Shown here piece after piece: positions 51,058 to 61,136 of a stretch of DNA of 64,000 nt (positions are counted from its first letter, which is position 1; the number at the start of each line of letters is the position of its first letter). The DNA lies in the NCBI GenBank assembly GCA_021830925.1, contig JAKBNS010000138.1, forward strand, positions 1-64,000. The letters run 5' to 3'. The position numbers and the translations under genes are program-made. Below the pieces are notes generated by a model. The model saw nothing but the letters and a program-made list of their open reading frames with translations. It searched no databases and had not been told where the DNA came from. This DNA is from Pseudomonadota bacterium (GTDB lineage: Bacteria > Pseudomonadota > Gammaproteobacteria > Burkholderiales > Burkholderiaceae_C).

Positions 51058-52608
51058 ATGCCCATGAACTCGCAGGCCCCCAGTCCGTCGTCCGCAGCGG
51101 CATCGCTTCCGCCGTTCCTCCCGCCATCGCCGCCGACGCCCGAACCGTCCGCCACCGCGCAGCGCCGGGCCTTCACGGCCGTGTTCATGATCGAGCTGTG
51201 GGAGCGTTTCGGTTTCTACGGCATGGCCGCGCTGATGGTGCTGTACATGGTGCAGGGCCTGGGCTATTCCGATGATCGCGCCAATTTGAGCTGGGGCGCC
51301 TTGAGCGCCCTGGTCTACGCGCTGCCGGTGTTCGGGGGCTGGGCCGGCGACCGCTGGCTGGGCACCCGGCGCTGCATGCTGGTGGGCGCGGTGGTGCTGG
51401 CGGTCGGCTACGGGCTGCTCGCGTTGCCCTTGCGCGGGCTGGCTCCGCTGTACGTCTCGCTTGCGCTGGTGGCGGTGGGCAACGGGCTGTTCAAGCCCAA
51501 CGCGGCCAACCTGGTGCGGCGCATCTACGAAAACCAGCCCGCGCGCATCGATAGCGCGTTCACCGTGTATTACATGTCCGTGAACGTCGGCTCCACGGTG
51601 TCGATGCTCGCCACGCCCTGGGTGCGCGAGTTGTGGGGCTGGCACGCGGCCTTCGCGGTTTGCTGTGCGGGGCTGCTGCTGGGCCTGGCCAACTACCGAT
51701 GGATGCGCGACGCGCTGCAATGGGTGGGCAGTCCCGCCGATGCCGCGCCGCTCGACATGTGCCGCGCCGGGATGCTGCTCGGCGCGATCGCGCTGGGCAT
51801 GGCGCTGGGTGTGTTCCTGCTGGCCAAGGTCGAACTGGCCGATCTGTGCGTGGCGCTGGTGGGCGCGGGCGTGCTCGCCAGCTACACGGTGGTGCTGCGC
51901 AGGGCGCGCGCGCACGAACGCCCGGGACTGCTCAGTGCGGGCATGCTGGTGCTCGAGGTGGGCCTGTTCATGGTGTTCTACCAGCAGATGTCGACCTCGC
52001 TGACCCTGTTCGCGCTGCGCAACGTCGAACTGGAGCTGCGCCTTCCCGGGCTGTTCGCGCTGCCGGTGTTGCCGGCGCAGTTCCAGGCCATCAACCCCAT
52101 CTGCATCATGTTGTTCAGCCCGCCGCTGGCCTGGCTGTACGCGCGCCTGGCGCGCGGGCCCGGGGACCTGTCCCTGGGGCTGAAATTCGCGCTCGGCTTC
52201 GCCGCCGTCGCGGCCGGTTTCGCGGTGTTCGCCGCCAGCGGCCTGGGCGCCGTCGACGGACGGGTCTCGGCGTGGTTCGTCGTCGCCGGCTACGCGCTGA
52301 TCGCGCTCGGCGAGCTGCTGGTCAGCGGCCTGGGGCTGGCGGTGATCGCGCGCTACGTGCCCGAGCGCCTGTCGGGCTTCCTGATGGGGGTGTTCTTCGC
52401 GGTGACGGGCGTCGCCATGTACCTCGGGGGCCTGGTGGCCAACCTGGCGCGCGTCCCGGTGGGCGCGCAACTCAGTGCCGAGCAGACCCTGCCGCTGTAC
52501 CTGGATCTGTTCGTCCGGCTTTCGCTGGCGGGGATGGTCGGATTCGTGCTCTCGCTGGCCATGCTGGTCGCGCTGCGGCGCGTGGCTCCGCGTGCCCAGG
52601 CCGGCTGA
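51058..52608 (+). CDS. POT/PTR-family oligopeptide:H+ symporter
   Basis: MIELWERFGFYGMAALMVLYM; VGNGLFKPNAANLVRRIYE. Confidence 0.92.
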   Translation: MPMNSQAPSPSSAAASLPPFLPPSPPTPEPSATAQRRAFTAVFMIELWERFGFYGMAALMVLYMVQGLGYSDDRANLSWGALSALVYALPVFGGWAGDRWLGTRRCMLVGAVVLAVGYGLLALPLRGLAPLYVSLALVAVGNGLFKPNAANLVRRIYENQPARIDSAFTVYYMSVNVGSTVSMLATPWVRELWGWHAAFAVCCAGLLLGLANYRWMRDALQWVGSPADAAPLDMCRAGMLLGAIALGMALGVFLLAKVELADLCVALVGAGVLASYTVVLRRARAHERPGLLSAGMLVLEVGLFMVFYQQMSTSLTLFALRNVELELRLPGLFALPVLPAQFQAINPICIMLFSPPLAWLYARLARGPGDLSLGLKFALGFAAVAAGFAVFAASGLGAVDGRVSAWFVVAGYALIALGELLVSGLGLAVIARYVPERLSGFLMGVFFAVTGVAMYLGGLVANLARVPVGAQLSAEQTLPLYLDLFVRLSLAGMVGFVLSLAMLVALRRVAPRAQAG

Positions 52609-52614
52609 TGCCGT

Positions 52615-53091
52615 TCAATCCTTGCGCGCAGCCTCGCGAAAGCGCGCGGCGAGTTCGCGACGCAGTTCCTTGCGCAGCTTCGCGGCCTCGAAGCGTCGGA
52701 TCTCGTCGGGCGTGGACGGCTGCAGCGGCGTCACCGTCACCGGACGCCCGTCGTCGCCCACCGCGACCATGGTGAAAAAGCAGCTGTTCACGTGGCGCTG
52801 GGTCTGGGTGCGGATGTCCTGCGCCACCACCTTGATGCCCACCTCCATCGAGGAACTTCCGGTGTGATTCACGCTGGCCAGGAAGCTGAGCAGCTCGCCC
52901 ACCAGGATGGGTTGCAGGAAGGTCACCTGATCCACGCTCAGCGTGACCACGTAGCGCCCGCTGTATTGCGCGGCGCAGGCGTAGGCCACCTCGTCCAGCA
53001 GCTTGAGTACCGCGCCGCCGTGCACCTTGCCCGAGAAATTCGCCATGCCCGGAGTCATCAGCACGGTCATGGTCAGCTGGTGGGATGCCAT
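52615..53091 (-). CDS. Acyl-CoA thioesterase (hotdog fold)
   Basis: GMANFSGKVHGGAVLKLLDEVAYACAAQYSGRYVVTLSVDQVTFLQPI. Confidence 0.9.
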   Translation of the reverse strand: MASHQLTMTVLMTPGMANFSGKVHGGAVLKLLDEVAYACAAQYSGRYVVTLSVDQVTFLQPILVGELLSFLASVNHTGSSSMEVGIKVVAQDIRTQTQRHVNSCFFTMVAVGDDGRPVTVTPLQPSTPDEIRRFEAAKLRKELRRELAARFREAARKD

Positions 53092-53163
53092 CGAGAAAGC
53101 CTTTCGTCTGGACGTGATCGCGGATCGCGGATCGCGGGATTGTGCCTGGGACGGCGCGACCGA

Positions 53164-54549
53164 TCAGGGCCTGCCGTGCCCGCTGGTGGGCATGCGCGGC
53201 GCCGCCGCGGCGCGCTGGCTGTAGCGCACGCGCAGGCCGCCGCGCGGCCGGTTGCTCAGGTGCACTTCGCCGCCCAGGTTGGCGGCGATGCTGCTCATGA
53301 TGGCCAGGCCGAGGCCGCTGCCGCCTTGCTCGCCGTCGCGGTGCAGTCGGTTGAAGGCCTCGAAGGCCTGCGGCAGCAGTTCCTCGGGAATGCCCGGACC
53401 ATCGTCGTCGATGACCACGTGGGTCCAGGCGACGCCGTCGGGTCCGGTCTCGGTGAAGCAGCTCAGGTCCACGCGCCCGCCGGCGGGCGCGTAGCGCAGC
53501 GCGTTGTCCACGGCATTGCGCAACAGGGTGTAGAGCTGGGTGGGGTCGGCCAGGATGGGCGCGGCCTTCGGAGCCTGTTCGTCATGCTCGATGCCGATGT
53601 CGATGCCCCGCTGGCGCGCCAGCGGCAGCAGGTCCTCCAACACATGGCGCATCACCCCCAGCGGCTCCACCGGGCGCGCCTGCCCGGCCGGACCCGATTG
53701 CGCGCGCGCCAGGCTGAGCAGTTGCTCCACCACGGCGCGGGTGCGCGCCAGTCCGCCGAGCATGCCGCGCAGGCGGTCGCGGGCTTCGCGCGGAAGCTCC
53801 ACGTGGTCCAGGTTCTCCGCCTGCAGGGTCAGCGCGGCGATGGGCGTGCGCAGTTCGTGCGCGGCGTCCGCCAGGAAGCGACGCTCGCGTTCCCGCAACA
53901 TGCGCACCCGCTCCAGCAGGCCGTTGATCGAGGCCACGAAGGGGCCGAGTTCGCGCGGTACCTCCGCCACCGGCAGGGGCTCCAGGCGCAGTTCGCTGCG
54001 CGCGTCGACCTGCGCCGCCAGGCGCAGCACCGGGCGCAGCGCACGGCGCAGCACCACGGTCGCCAGCAGCGCCAGCAGGGGAATCAGCGCCAGCAGCGGG
54101 TACAGCGTGCGCTGCGCGCTGTCGGCGGCGGCGTCGGATCGCAGGTCGGTGCGCTGCGCCGCGGCGATCTTGCCGCCCGGGTCGCGGCGCACGAACACGC
54201 GCCACTCCTGGCCGGCCGCGCGCACCACGTGCATGCCCGGCGCGAGATCGGCGGGAAGCGGCAGGCCGCCGGGAGCGCCCAGGCGCTGCACGACGATGCG
54301 CGCGTCCTGGTCGACCTCGGCGGCGCGCGCCAGCAGCGTGGCGTCGGGCATCTGGCCGCCGGCGTGCACCAGCGCGGCCACCTGGCGCAGCTGCGCGTCC
54401 TGCAGGCGGTTGGCCTCCACGTAGCCCAGCGCGTAGGACACCGCGCCGGTACACACGCCCACCAGCGCCACCATCAGCGTGGTCGACAACCACAGGCGCC
54501 GCAGCAGGGACTGCCCCGCCCAGTGGCGCAGCGCCTGGACGGGCTTCAT
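53164..54549 (-). CDS. Sensor histidine kinase (QseC-like)
   Basis: FLADAAHELRTPIAALTLQAEN H-box, IDDDGPGIPEELLPQAFEAFNR, GGSGLGLAIMSSIA. Confidence 0.92.
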   Translation of the reverse strand: MKPVQALRHWAGQSLLRRLWLSTTLMVALVGVCTGAVSYALGYVEANRLQDAQLRQVAALVHAGGQMPDATLLARAAEVDQDARIVVQRLGAPGGLPLPADLAPGMHVVRAAGQEWRVFVRRDPGGKIAAAQRTDLRSDAAADSAQRTLYPLLALIPLLALLATVVLRRALRPVLRLAAQVDARSELRLEPLPVAEVPRELGPFVASINGLLERVRMLRERERRFLADAAHELRTPIAALTLQAENLDHVELPREARDRLRGMLGGLARTRAVVEQLLSLARAQSGPAGQARPVEPLGVMRHVLEDLLPLARQRGIDIGIEHDEQAPKAAPILADPTQLYTLLRNAVDNALRYAPAGGRVDLSCFTETGPDGVAWTHVVIDDDGPGIPEELLPQAFEAFNRLHRDGEQGGSGLGLAIMSSIAANLGGEVHLSNRPRGGLRVRYSQRAAAAPRMPTSGHGRP

Positions 54550-55250
54550 GTCGGCTCGTCGGGCGCCGTGCCCGCGTCGTCGGCGTCGCCGCCATCGCGG
54601 TCGACCACCCAGCCCACGCCGCGCACGTTCTTGATGGCGCCGGCGCCGAGTTTCTTGCGGATGCCGTGGATCAGGTATTCCACGGCGTTGCTCTCCACCT
54701 CTTCGTTCCAGCCGTAGATCAGGTTCTCCAGGTCGTCGCGCGACAGCACGGCGCCCGGGCGCAGCAAAAGCGCGTGCAGCAATGCGTATTCTCGCGCCGA
54801 CAGGCGCGCGCTGGTCGTGCCGAAGCTGGCCTGGCGGGTGGCGGGGTCCAGCGTGACGACGCCGTTGCCCAGCAGGGCCTGCGCCTGGCCTCCCTTGCGC
54901 CGCGCCACCGCGCGCAGGCGCGCCAGCAGTTCGCCGGTCTCGAAGGGCTTGATCAGATAGTCGTCGGCCCCCAGGTCGAGGCCGCGGATGCGGTCCTCCA
55001 CGCCGTCGCGCGCGGTGACGATGATCACCGGCAGGTTGTAGCCCGAGCGCCGCGCGGCCTGCAGCACGCCCAGGCCGTCGCGCCTGGGCAGCCCCAGGTC
55101 CAGCAGCATGGCCTCGTAGGGCGCGGTGCGCATGGCCAGCAGCGCGGCATCGCCGTCGAGCACCCAGTCCACCGCGTGGGCGGCGTCGCGCAGCGCCTGC
55201 TGCGTGGCGGCGCCCAGCATGCGGTCGTCCTCAACCAGCAGGATGCGCAT
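54546..55250 (-). CDS. OmpR-family response regulator (QseB-like)
   Basis: MRILLVEDDRMLGAATQQALRDAAHAVDWVLDGDAAL; winged-helix C-terminus. Confidence 0.93.
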   Translation of the reverse strand: MRILLVEDDRMLGAATQQALRDAAHAVDWVLDGDAALLAMRTAPYEAMLLDLGLPRRDGLGVLQAARRSGYNLPVIIVTARDGVEDRIRGLDLGADDYLIKPFETGELLARLRAVARRKGGQAQALLGNGVVTLDPATRQASFGTTSARLSAREYALLHALLLRPGAVLSRDDLENLIYGWNEEVESNAVEYLIHGIRKKLGAGAIKNVRGVGWVVDRDGGDADDAGTAPDEPT

Positions 55251-58200
55251 CGACGTCGTCCCCGTGCCCGCCCGCGCCGGTCTCATGCGCCAGGCTGCCG
55301 CGCAGCAGCGCGAACAGCGTGGGCATGAGCAGCAGCACCAGCGGGAGTTGCACCGCCAGCCCGGCGATGATGGCCACCGCCAGCGGCTGCTGCATCGCCG
55401 ATCCCTGGCCGATGGCCAGGGCCAGCGGAAGCAGGGTCAGGATGGCCGCGATGGTGGTCATGGCGATCGGGCGCATGCGGTTCACCCCGGCCTGCACCAG
55501 GGCCTCGTGCAATGGCATGTCGGGATGCGCCTGCTGCAGTTCCTGCACCTCGCTGAAGTAGAAGATCGCCACCTCGGTGACAATGCCCACGATCATGGTC
55601 ATGCCCATCATGGCCGAGATGTTGAGCTCGATGCCGGCGATCCACAGGCCCACGAACACCGCGGGTAGCGCGCACAGCGGCATGGCCAGGATGGACAGCG
55701 CCACGCGCATGCGTTCGTACAGGAACAGCAGCAGCAGGAACACGAGCAGCACGGCCGCGGCCAGCACCTGCAGAAGTCCCTTGAAGGCGATCTGCTGCTG
55801 CTTGTACAGGCCGCCCAGGCGGATGTAGACCCCCGTGGGATAGAAGCCCGGCGCGTCGATCACCTTCTTCACGGCGGCCACGGTGGATCCCAGGTCGCGC
55901 CCGCTGATGCGCGCGGTGACCGCGGCCATGCGCTTGAGGTTCTCGCGGATGATCTCCGGCTGGCCGGTCAGTACCGAGATCGTCGCCACGTCGCCGACGC
56001 GGAAGATGCGGCCATCGGGCGCGCGCAGCGGCAGCGCCGCGATTGCCTGCGGCGTGCGTCGCAGGCTGGCCGAATCCCATACGCGCACTCCCACCATTTT
56101 CGGGCCCTGCTCGAGTTGCGTGGCCACGCTGCCGCCGATCAGCGCCGCCAGCTGGGTCTGCACCTGGCGCGCGTCCACGCCCTGCAGCGCCAGGCGCGTG
56201 GGGTCGAGGTGGATGTCCAGCGCGTCGCCGGCGACGACGATGCCGCTGCGCACCTCGACGATGCCCTGCACCCTGGAGATCGCCGCGGCAGTCTTGCGGG
56301 CCAGCTTCGCCAGTTGGGTCGGATTGTCGTCGAAGATCTTGATCTCCACCGGCTGCGGTACCGCGGTGAGGTCGCCGATCAGGTCCTGCATGAGCTGAGC
56401 GGTGTCGATGTCGATACCCGGCACCTCGGCGTGGATGCGCGCGCGCACCTGCTGCTCCACCTGCCAGATGGGTTCGCGCGGCAGCGGTTTCAGGCGCACG
56501 AAAAAGTCGCCCTCGTTGGCGTGGGTGATGCCGCCGCCGAGTTGCAGCCCGGTGCGGCGCGAGAAGGTCTGCACCTGGGGAGTCGCGCGCAGGATGCCCT
56601 CGATCTGGCTCAGCAGCCGGTCGGTCTCGGCCAGCGAGGTGCCGGGCGGGGTGACGTAGTCCAGCACGAAGCCGCCTTCGTCCATGCGCGGCAGGAAGCC
56701 GCTGCCCACCGCGTGGTAGGCGAGCCAGCCGGCGAGCAGCAACGGAACGAGCCCGAACAACGCCAGCCACGGCCTGCGCAGCAGCGCCGGCAGCAGGCGT
56801 GCGTAGCCGCGCTGGAAGGCGCCGAGCACGCGCCCATGCTCGCGCCGATGTTCGCGTTCGATGTCCCGCGCGTTCAGCAGTCGGTCGGCCAGCAGGGGCA
56901 CGGCCAGCCAGGAGACGAAGAAGGAGATCACCAGCGCCGCGGCCATGGTCAGCGCCAGCGCCTTGAAAAAAGCCCCCGTGATGCCCGAGAGGAAGGCCAA
57001 CGGGATGAAGATCACCACGGTGGACGCGCTGGAACCGGAAAGCGGCCGGAAATATTCCATGGCCGCCAGCATCACGCCGCCGTGGCCTTGCGCGGGGCGC
57101 CCGGCGCCGCCGCCGCCGCCGCCCTCGCCGAGGCGCCGCACGATGTGCTCGCTCATCACGATGGCGTCGTCGATCACCAGGCCGACCGCCGCGGCCATGC
57201 CGCCCAGGGTCATGATGTTGAAGCTCATGCCCAGCGCGTACAACAGCACCACGGTGGCCGCCAGCACCGCCGGTACGGTGACCATGGCGATGAGGGTGAT
57301 CTTCAGGCTGCGCAGGAACAGCAGCAGCACCAGGCCGGCCAGCACCACGCCGATCAGGATGGCGTCGCGCACGCTCAGCGCCGAGTCGATGACCAGCTGG
57401 CTCTGGTCGTACCAGTTGGCCAGATGCACGCCCGCCGGCAGTCTGGTGGAGGCCAGCAGCTGGCGCACGTCGCGGGCGATCTTCACGCTGTTGCCGCCGG
57501 GCTGCTGGTAGATGTTGAGCAGCACCGCGGGCTTGCCGTCGGCGGTCACGGTGGTCCATTGGGGCAGCGTGCCGCGCACCACGGTGGCCACGTCGCGCAG
57601 GCGGACCACGCCGGCGGGGGTGGCCCGAAGCACCAGGTCGCCGATCTGCCGGGCATCGTGCAGGCGCGAGTCGGCCAGGGCCAGCAGCAGCTTGTAGCGG
57701 TCCTCCAGGTGACCCAGGGCCTCGACCCCGTTGCCGCCGGAAAGCGTGCGCTCGACGTCGCCCAGACTCAGATTCAGAGCCTGCAGGCGCGCCGGATCCA
57801 CGATCACGTGGTACTCCTCCTGCCGGCCTCCCTGCACCTGCACGCGCCCGACGCCACCGACGCCCGACAGCAGGGGCCGAAGCTCGAGCTGCGCCAGGTC
57901 GTACAACTGCACCGGGCTGAGCGTGTCGGAGGTCAGGCTGTAGGCGATGATCGGGTCCACCGTCGGGTCCATGCGCTTGGAGCGGATGGTGGTCCCGGGC
58001 GGCAGCATGGGCAGCACCTGGTTGGCGGCCTCGTTGACCTGCACCGCCGCCAGGCCCATGTCGCCGCCCCAGTGGAAGGTGACGTAGATGTCGGCCGAGC
58101 CGCGGCTGGTTTCCGAGCGCACCGTGACCACCCCGGGCACGCGGCGGATGGCCTCCTCCAGCGGCTGGGTGACCTGCAGCACCATCTGGCGCGTCGGGCG

Positions 58201-58359
58201 AACCCCGGCATCCACCGAGACCACGACACGCGGGAAGCTCACGTTCGGGAACAGGCCCACCGGCAACTTGAAGGCGGCCAGGATGCCGCCGGCCGCCAGC
58301 AGCAGCACCAGGAACAGCACCGATCGGCGGTGCCGCTGCAGCCACAGCGATGCGTTCAT
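55231..58359 (-). CDS. RND efflux permease subunit
   Basis: 1042 aa AcrB/CzcA superfamily; NIMTLGGMAAAVGLVIDDAIVMSEHIVRRL. Confidence 0.93.
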   Translation of the reverse strand: MNASLWLQRHRRSVLFLVLLLAAGGILAAFKLPVGLFPNVSFPRVVVSVDAGVRPTRQMVLQVTQPLEEAIRRVPGVVTVRSETSRGSADIYVTFHWGGDMGLAAVQVNEAANQVLPMLPPGTTIRSKRMDPTVDPIIAYSLTSDTLSPVQLYDLAQLELRPLLSGVGGVGRVQVQGGRQEEYHVIVDPARLQALNLSLGDVERTLSGGNGVEALGHLEDRYKLLLALADSRLHDARQIGDLVLRATPAGVVRLRDVATVVRGTLPQWTTVTADGKPAVLLNIYQQPGGNSVKIARDVRQLLASTRLPAGVHLANWYDQSQLVIDSALSVRDAILIGVVLAGLVLLLFLRSLKITLIAMVTVPAVLAATVVLLYALGMSFNIMTLGGMAAAVGLVIDDAIVMSEHIVRRLGEGGGGGGAGRPAQGHGGVMLAAMEYFRPLSGSSASTVVIFIPLAFLSGITGAFFKALALTMAAALVISFFVSWLAVPLLADRLLNARDIEREHRREHGRVLGAFQRGYARLLPALLRRPWLALFGLVPLLLAGWLAYHAVGSGFLPRMDEGGFVLDYVTPPGTSLAETDRLLSQIEGILRATPQVQTFSRRTGLQLGGGITHANEGDFFVRLKPLPREPIWQVEQQVRARIHAEVPGIDIDTAQLMQDLIGDLTAVPQPVEIKIFDDNPTQLAKLARKTAAAISRVQGIVEVRSGIVVAGDALDIHLDPTRLALQGVDARQVQTQLAALIGGSVATQLEQGPKMVGVRVWDSASLRRTPQAIAALPLRAPDGRIFRVGDVATISVLTGQPEIIRENLKRMAAVTARISGRDLGSTVAAVKKVIDAPGFYPTGVYIRLGGLYKQQQIAFKGLLQVLAAAVLLVFLLLLFLYERMRVALSILAMPLCALPAVFVGLWIAGIELNISAMMGMTMIVGIVTEVAIFYFSEVQELQQAHPDMPLHEALVQAGVNRMRPIAMTTIAAILTLLPLALAIGQGSAMQQPLAVAIIAGLAVQLPLVLLLMPTLFALLRGSLAHETGAGGHGDDVDAHPAG

Positions 58360-59486
58360 CGGCCTTGCCCCGCGGCCGTGCCGGCGCTGCTGTGCAGGGC
58401 CATGCCATCCTTCAGTTCGTAGTTGCCCAGCACCACCAGCGGTTGGGACGGCGTCAGCGCGCCGGAGATGGCGCTGCGTTCGCCCTCGTCGCCCCGCACC
58501 TTCACGGTCACCCGTCGGGCATGGCCGTGATCGTCCTGGAACACATAGGCCTGGCCGTCGGCGTCGCGCAGCACGGCCTGGCGCGGCACCAGCCAGCCGC
58601 TCCAGGCATGCAGGGGCAGGCTGGCCTGCACGGCCAGGCCGGGCAGCAGCCAGCGCGGCGTCGCGCCCAGCGCGAGGCGCACCTCCACGCGCCCGCTGGC
58701 CGGGTCGACGCGACCGGCCACGTCGAGCACCGTGGCGGCCACGCTCTGCGTGGGATCGAACACCGAGCGCACGCGTGCCGCCGTGCCGGGGCGCAGCTCG
58801 GCGGCATCTCGGGGGTCCACGCCCACGACGGCCTGCAGGCCGGTGCGCGGCGCCAGGCTCAGCGCGGTGGCGCCTGCCGCCAGTTGCATGCCGGGGCTCG
58901 CCTGCACGGACTGCACCACGCCGTCGAAGGGCGCGCGCACGACCTCGTGCGCCCGGCCCAGTCCCTGGGCCTGCTGCGCGGCCAGCGTGGCCTGGGCATC
59001 GGCCAGACCGCGGCGCGCCGCGTCCACCTGCGACTGCGTGGCCAACTGCTGCCGCTGCAGTTGCAGTTGCCGCCGCAGTTCGCCCTTGGCGAAGCGCAGC
59101 GCCTCGCGGGCCTGCGCATAGGCCGCATCGCCCGCCGCGGTGTTGTCGACCTCGAGCAAGCCCTGGCCGTGGCGCACGCTCTGGCCGGCCCGCACGAGCA
59201 CGCGGCGCACGCGCACCGCGCGCGCGAAGTCCACGCTCAGCGTGCCGCCGCTGGCCGTGCGCACGGTGCCCACCGAGTCGAGGTCCTGCTGGAGCACGCC
59301 GCGTTGCAGCGCGGCGGTGCGCACGAGCGCGCTGGGTGCCGTGTCGGCGAAGGCGGGACGGGAGACGGAGGCAGCCACGGCAAGCGTGGCGAGCAGGCAG
59401 GCCACGCGCAGCGCGCGGCCTGCCTTGCGCGGTGCGAGGGCGCGATGCCGCGGGGTGACGGCGAGGCAGACGTCGTGGGGACTCAT
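58356..59486 (-). CDS. RND periplasmic adaptor (HlyD/MFP family)
   Basis: VRTASGGTLSVDFARAVRVRRVLVRAGQSVRHGQGLLEVD, VRAPFDGVVQSVQASPGMQLAAG. Confidence 0.9.
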   Translation of the reverse strand: MSPHDVCLAVTPRHRALAPRKAGRALRVACLLATLAVAASVSRPAFADTAPSALVRTAALQRGVLQQDLDSVGTVRTASGGTLSVDFARAVRVRRVLVRAGQSVRHGQGLLEVDNTAAGDAAYAQAREALRFAKGELRRQLQLQRQQLATQSQVDAARRGLADAQATLAAQQAQGLGRAHEVVRAPFDGVVQSVQASPGMQLAAGATALSLAPRTGLQAVVGVDPRDAAELRPGTAARVRSVFDPTQSVAATVLDVAGRVDPASGRVEVRLALGATPRWLLPGLAVQASLPLHAWSGWLVPRQAVLRDADGQAYVFQDDHGHARRVTVKVRGDEGERSAISGALTPSQPLVVLGNYELKDGMALHSSAGTAAGQGR

Positions 59487-60991
59487 GATGCGGACGATGG
59501 GTGATCGGAGTTGGCGGTTCCGGGGGGCGCGCTGACGCCGGCGACGCGGTACAGGCCAGCGCCGGTAAGCAGGTCCAGACTCACGGCCTGCTCGGCCTGC
59601 TGTTGCTCGACCGTGAGCAGCGCCAGGCGCTGATCGAGCAGCGCCAGCTGCTGGAACTGCGCCTGCTGCAGCGTGTAGCTGCCGTCGGCCAGGGCCTGGC
59701 GGGCTGCGGCGGCAGCCGCTTGCAGGGGCGGCAGGTCGGCCTGCAGCGCGGCCTGCTGGCGACGCAGCAGGCGCAGATTGGCCAGCGCCTGCTCGACCTC
59801 GGCCTGGGTCTGGTCCAGGCGCAGCTGATAGGCGTCGCGCAGTTCGCGGCGCGTGGCGCGGGCCACGGCGATGCGTCCGCGCGAGCCGTTGAACAGGGGC
59901 AGGCTGAAGCTGACCCCGAAGCCCACCGTGTTCACGTCGCTGGTGTCGCGTGCCCGTGTCAGGCCCACGCTGATCGAGGGAAACTGCTGGAGCACGGCTT
60001 CGCGCAGGGTCTGCTCCTGGCTGGCGTAGCCGGCCCGCAGCGCGAGCAGATCGGGCCGGATGTCGGCCACGTGCGCGAGTGCGGCGCGCGCCTGCGCCGC
60101 GCTCTCTGGGGTGACTTCCGGCAGCCCCGCCAGGCGCAGCGGCACGCCCGGCGCGAGCCCGAGCAGCGAGTGCAGGCCGGCCTGCAGGCCCACGCGGGCA
60201 TGCTCGTCGGCCGCCAGGCGTTGGCGCAGGGACTGCAGGCGCAACAGTTGGGCATCGGAATCGGCGCGCGGCAGCTCGCCGCGCGCCACGGCCGCCCGGG
60301 TACGCCGCAGCGCCTGCCCGACCAGCGCCAGTTCGCCTTGCAGCAGGCCGCGGCGTGCCTGCAGCGCGCTCAGGCGCACGTACAGCAGTTGCGCCTGCGA
60401 GGCGGTCTGCCACTCCTGCCAGAGCAGGTCCAGGTTGACGCTGCGCAGGTGCTGGCGGGCCGCGGCCTGGGCGGCGGGGCGGGTGAGCAGGGCGCCGAGG
60501 TCGAAAGCCAGCCCGTAGCTGTAGGCCGTGCTGGTGGCGCCCGAGCCGTGGCGGGGATAGTCGCGGGAGGTGGAGAACTGGGGGTCGGGCAACAGGCCCG
60601 CGGCGAAGGCCTGTGCCCGTGCCACGCCCAGTCGATCGCGCGCGATGCGCAGTTGCGGGTTGTCGAGCACGGCCAGCGCGGCCACCGCGCCCATGGGCAG
60701 GGGCTGGTCCAGATCGACATGCTGGGCGGCCAGGCGGGGAAGCGCGATGCTTGCCGTGTCCACGCGCAGCGATCGCAACTGTTGCAGCGAGTCGGGGCGG
60801 TCGGCCAGCGGGTGCGGTGCGTAGGAGGCGCAGCCGCCCAGTATCAGCAGCACGGCGGCCAGGCTTGCAGCCTGGCTGAGGCGCCGCGCCCGGCCGCGCT
60901 GTCCGCGCAGCTGGGTGACGAATGTCGCAAGCGCGGGCAGCGCGTGCGCGCGCGGCGTCGTGGCCGGAGCAGGGTTCGGGACTTGAGGCAT
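59483..60991 (-). CDS. TolC-family outer-membrane efflux lipoprotein
   Basis: Lipobox LILGGCAS; two OEP repeats; VGFGVSFSLPLFNGSRGRIAVARA. Confidence 0.9.
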   Translation of the reverse strand: MPQVPNPAPATTPRAHALPALATFVTQLRGQRGRARRLSQAASLAAVLLILGGCASYAPHPLADRPDSLQQLRSLRVDTASIALPRLAAQHVDLDQPLPMGAVAALAVLDNPQLRIARDRLGVARAQAFAAGLLPDPQFSTSRDYPRHGSGATSTAYSYGLAFDLGALLTRPAAQAAARQHLRSVNLDLLWQEWQTASQAQLLYVRLSALQARRGLLQGELALVGQALRRTRAAVARGELPRADSDAQLLRLQSLRQRLAADEHARVGLQAGLHSLLGLAPGVPLRLAGLPEVTPESAAQARAALAHVADIRPDLLALRAGYASQEQTLREAVLQQFPSISVGLTRARDTSDVNTVGFGVSFSLPLFNGSRGRIAVARATRRELRDAYQLRLDQTQAEVEQALANLRLLRRQQAALQADLPPLQAAAAAARQALADGSYTLQQAQFQQLALLDQRLALLTVEQQQAEQAVSLDLLTGAGLYRVAGVSAPPGTANSDHPSSAS

Positions 60992-61136
60992 GGCAGGGTG
61001 GCCGGCCGGGGCCGGCACGCAATCCGGAATCATTCCGGTTTGCGACAGCCTAGGCGTGCGGACTTAGCCTCGACTTAGGAAATCCCCCTGCGCCGGGCAG
61101 GGGCGGGTCCGCGGCGAATCCGCGCGCGGCGACCCT

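Noticed and set aside
56116-58422. 768-aa ORF antisense to the RND permease
   Set aside because: Same artefact; H/Q/R-rich translation with no recognisable motif.
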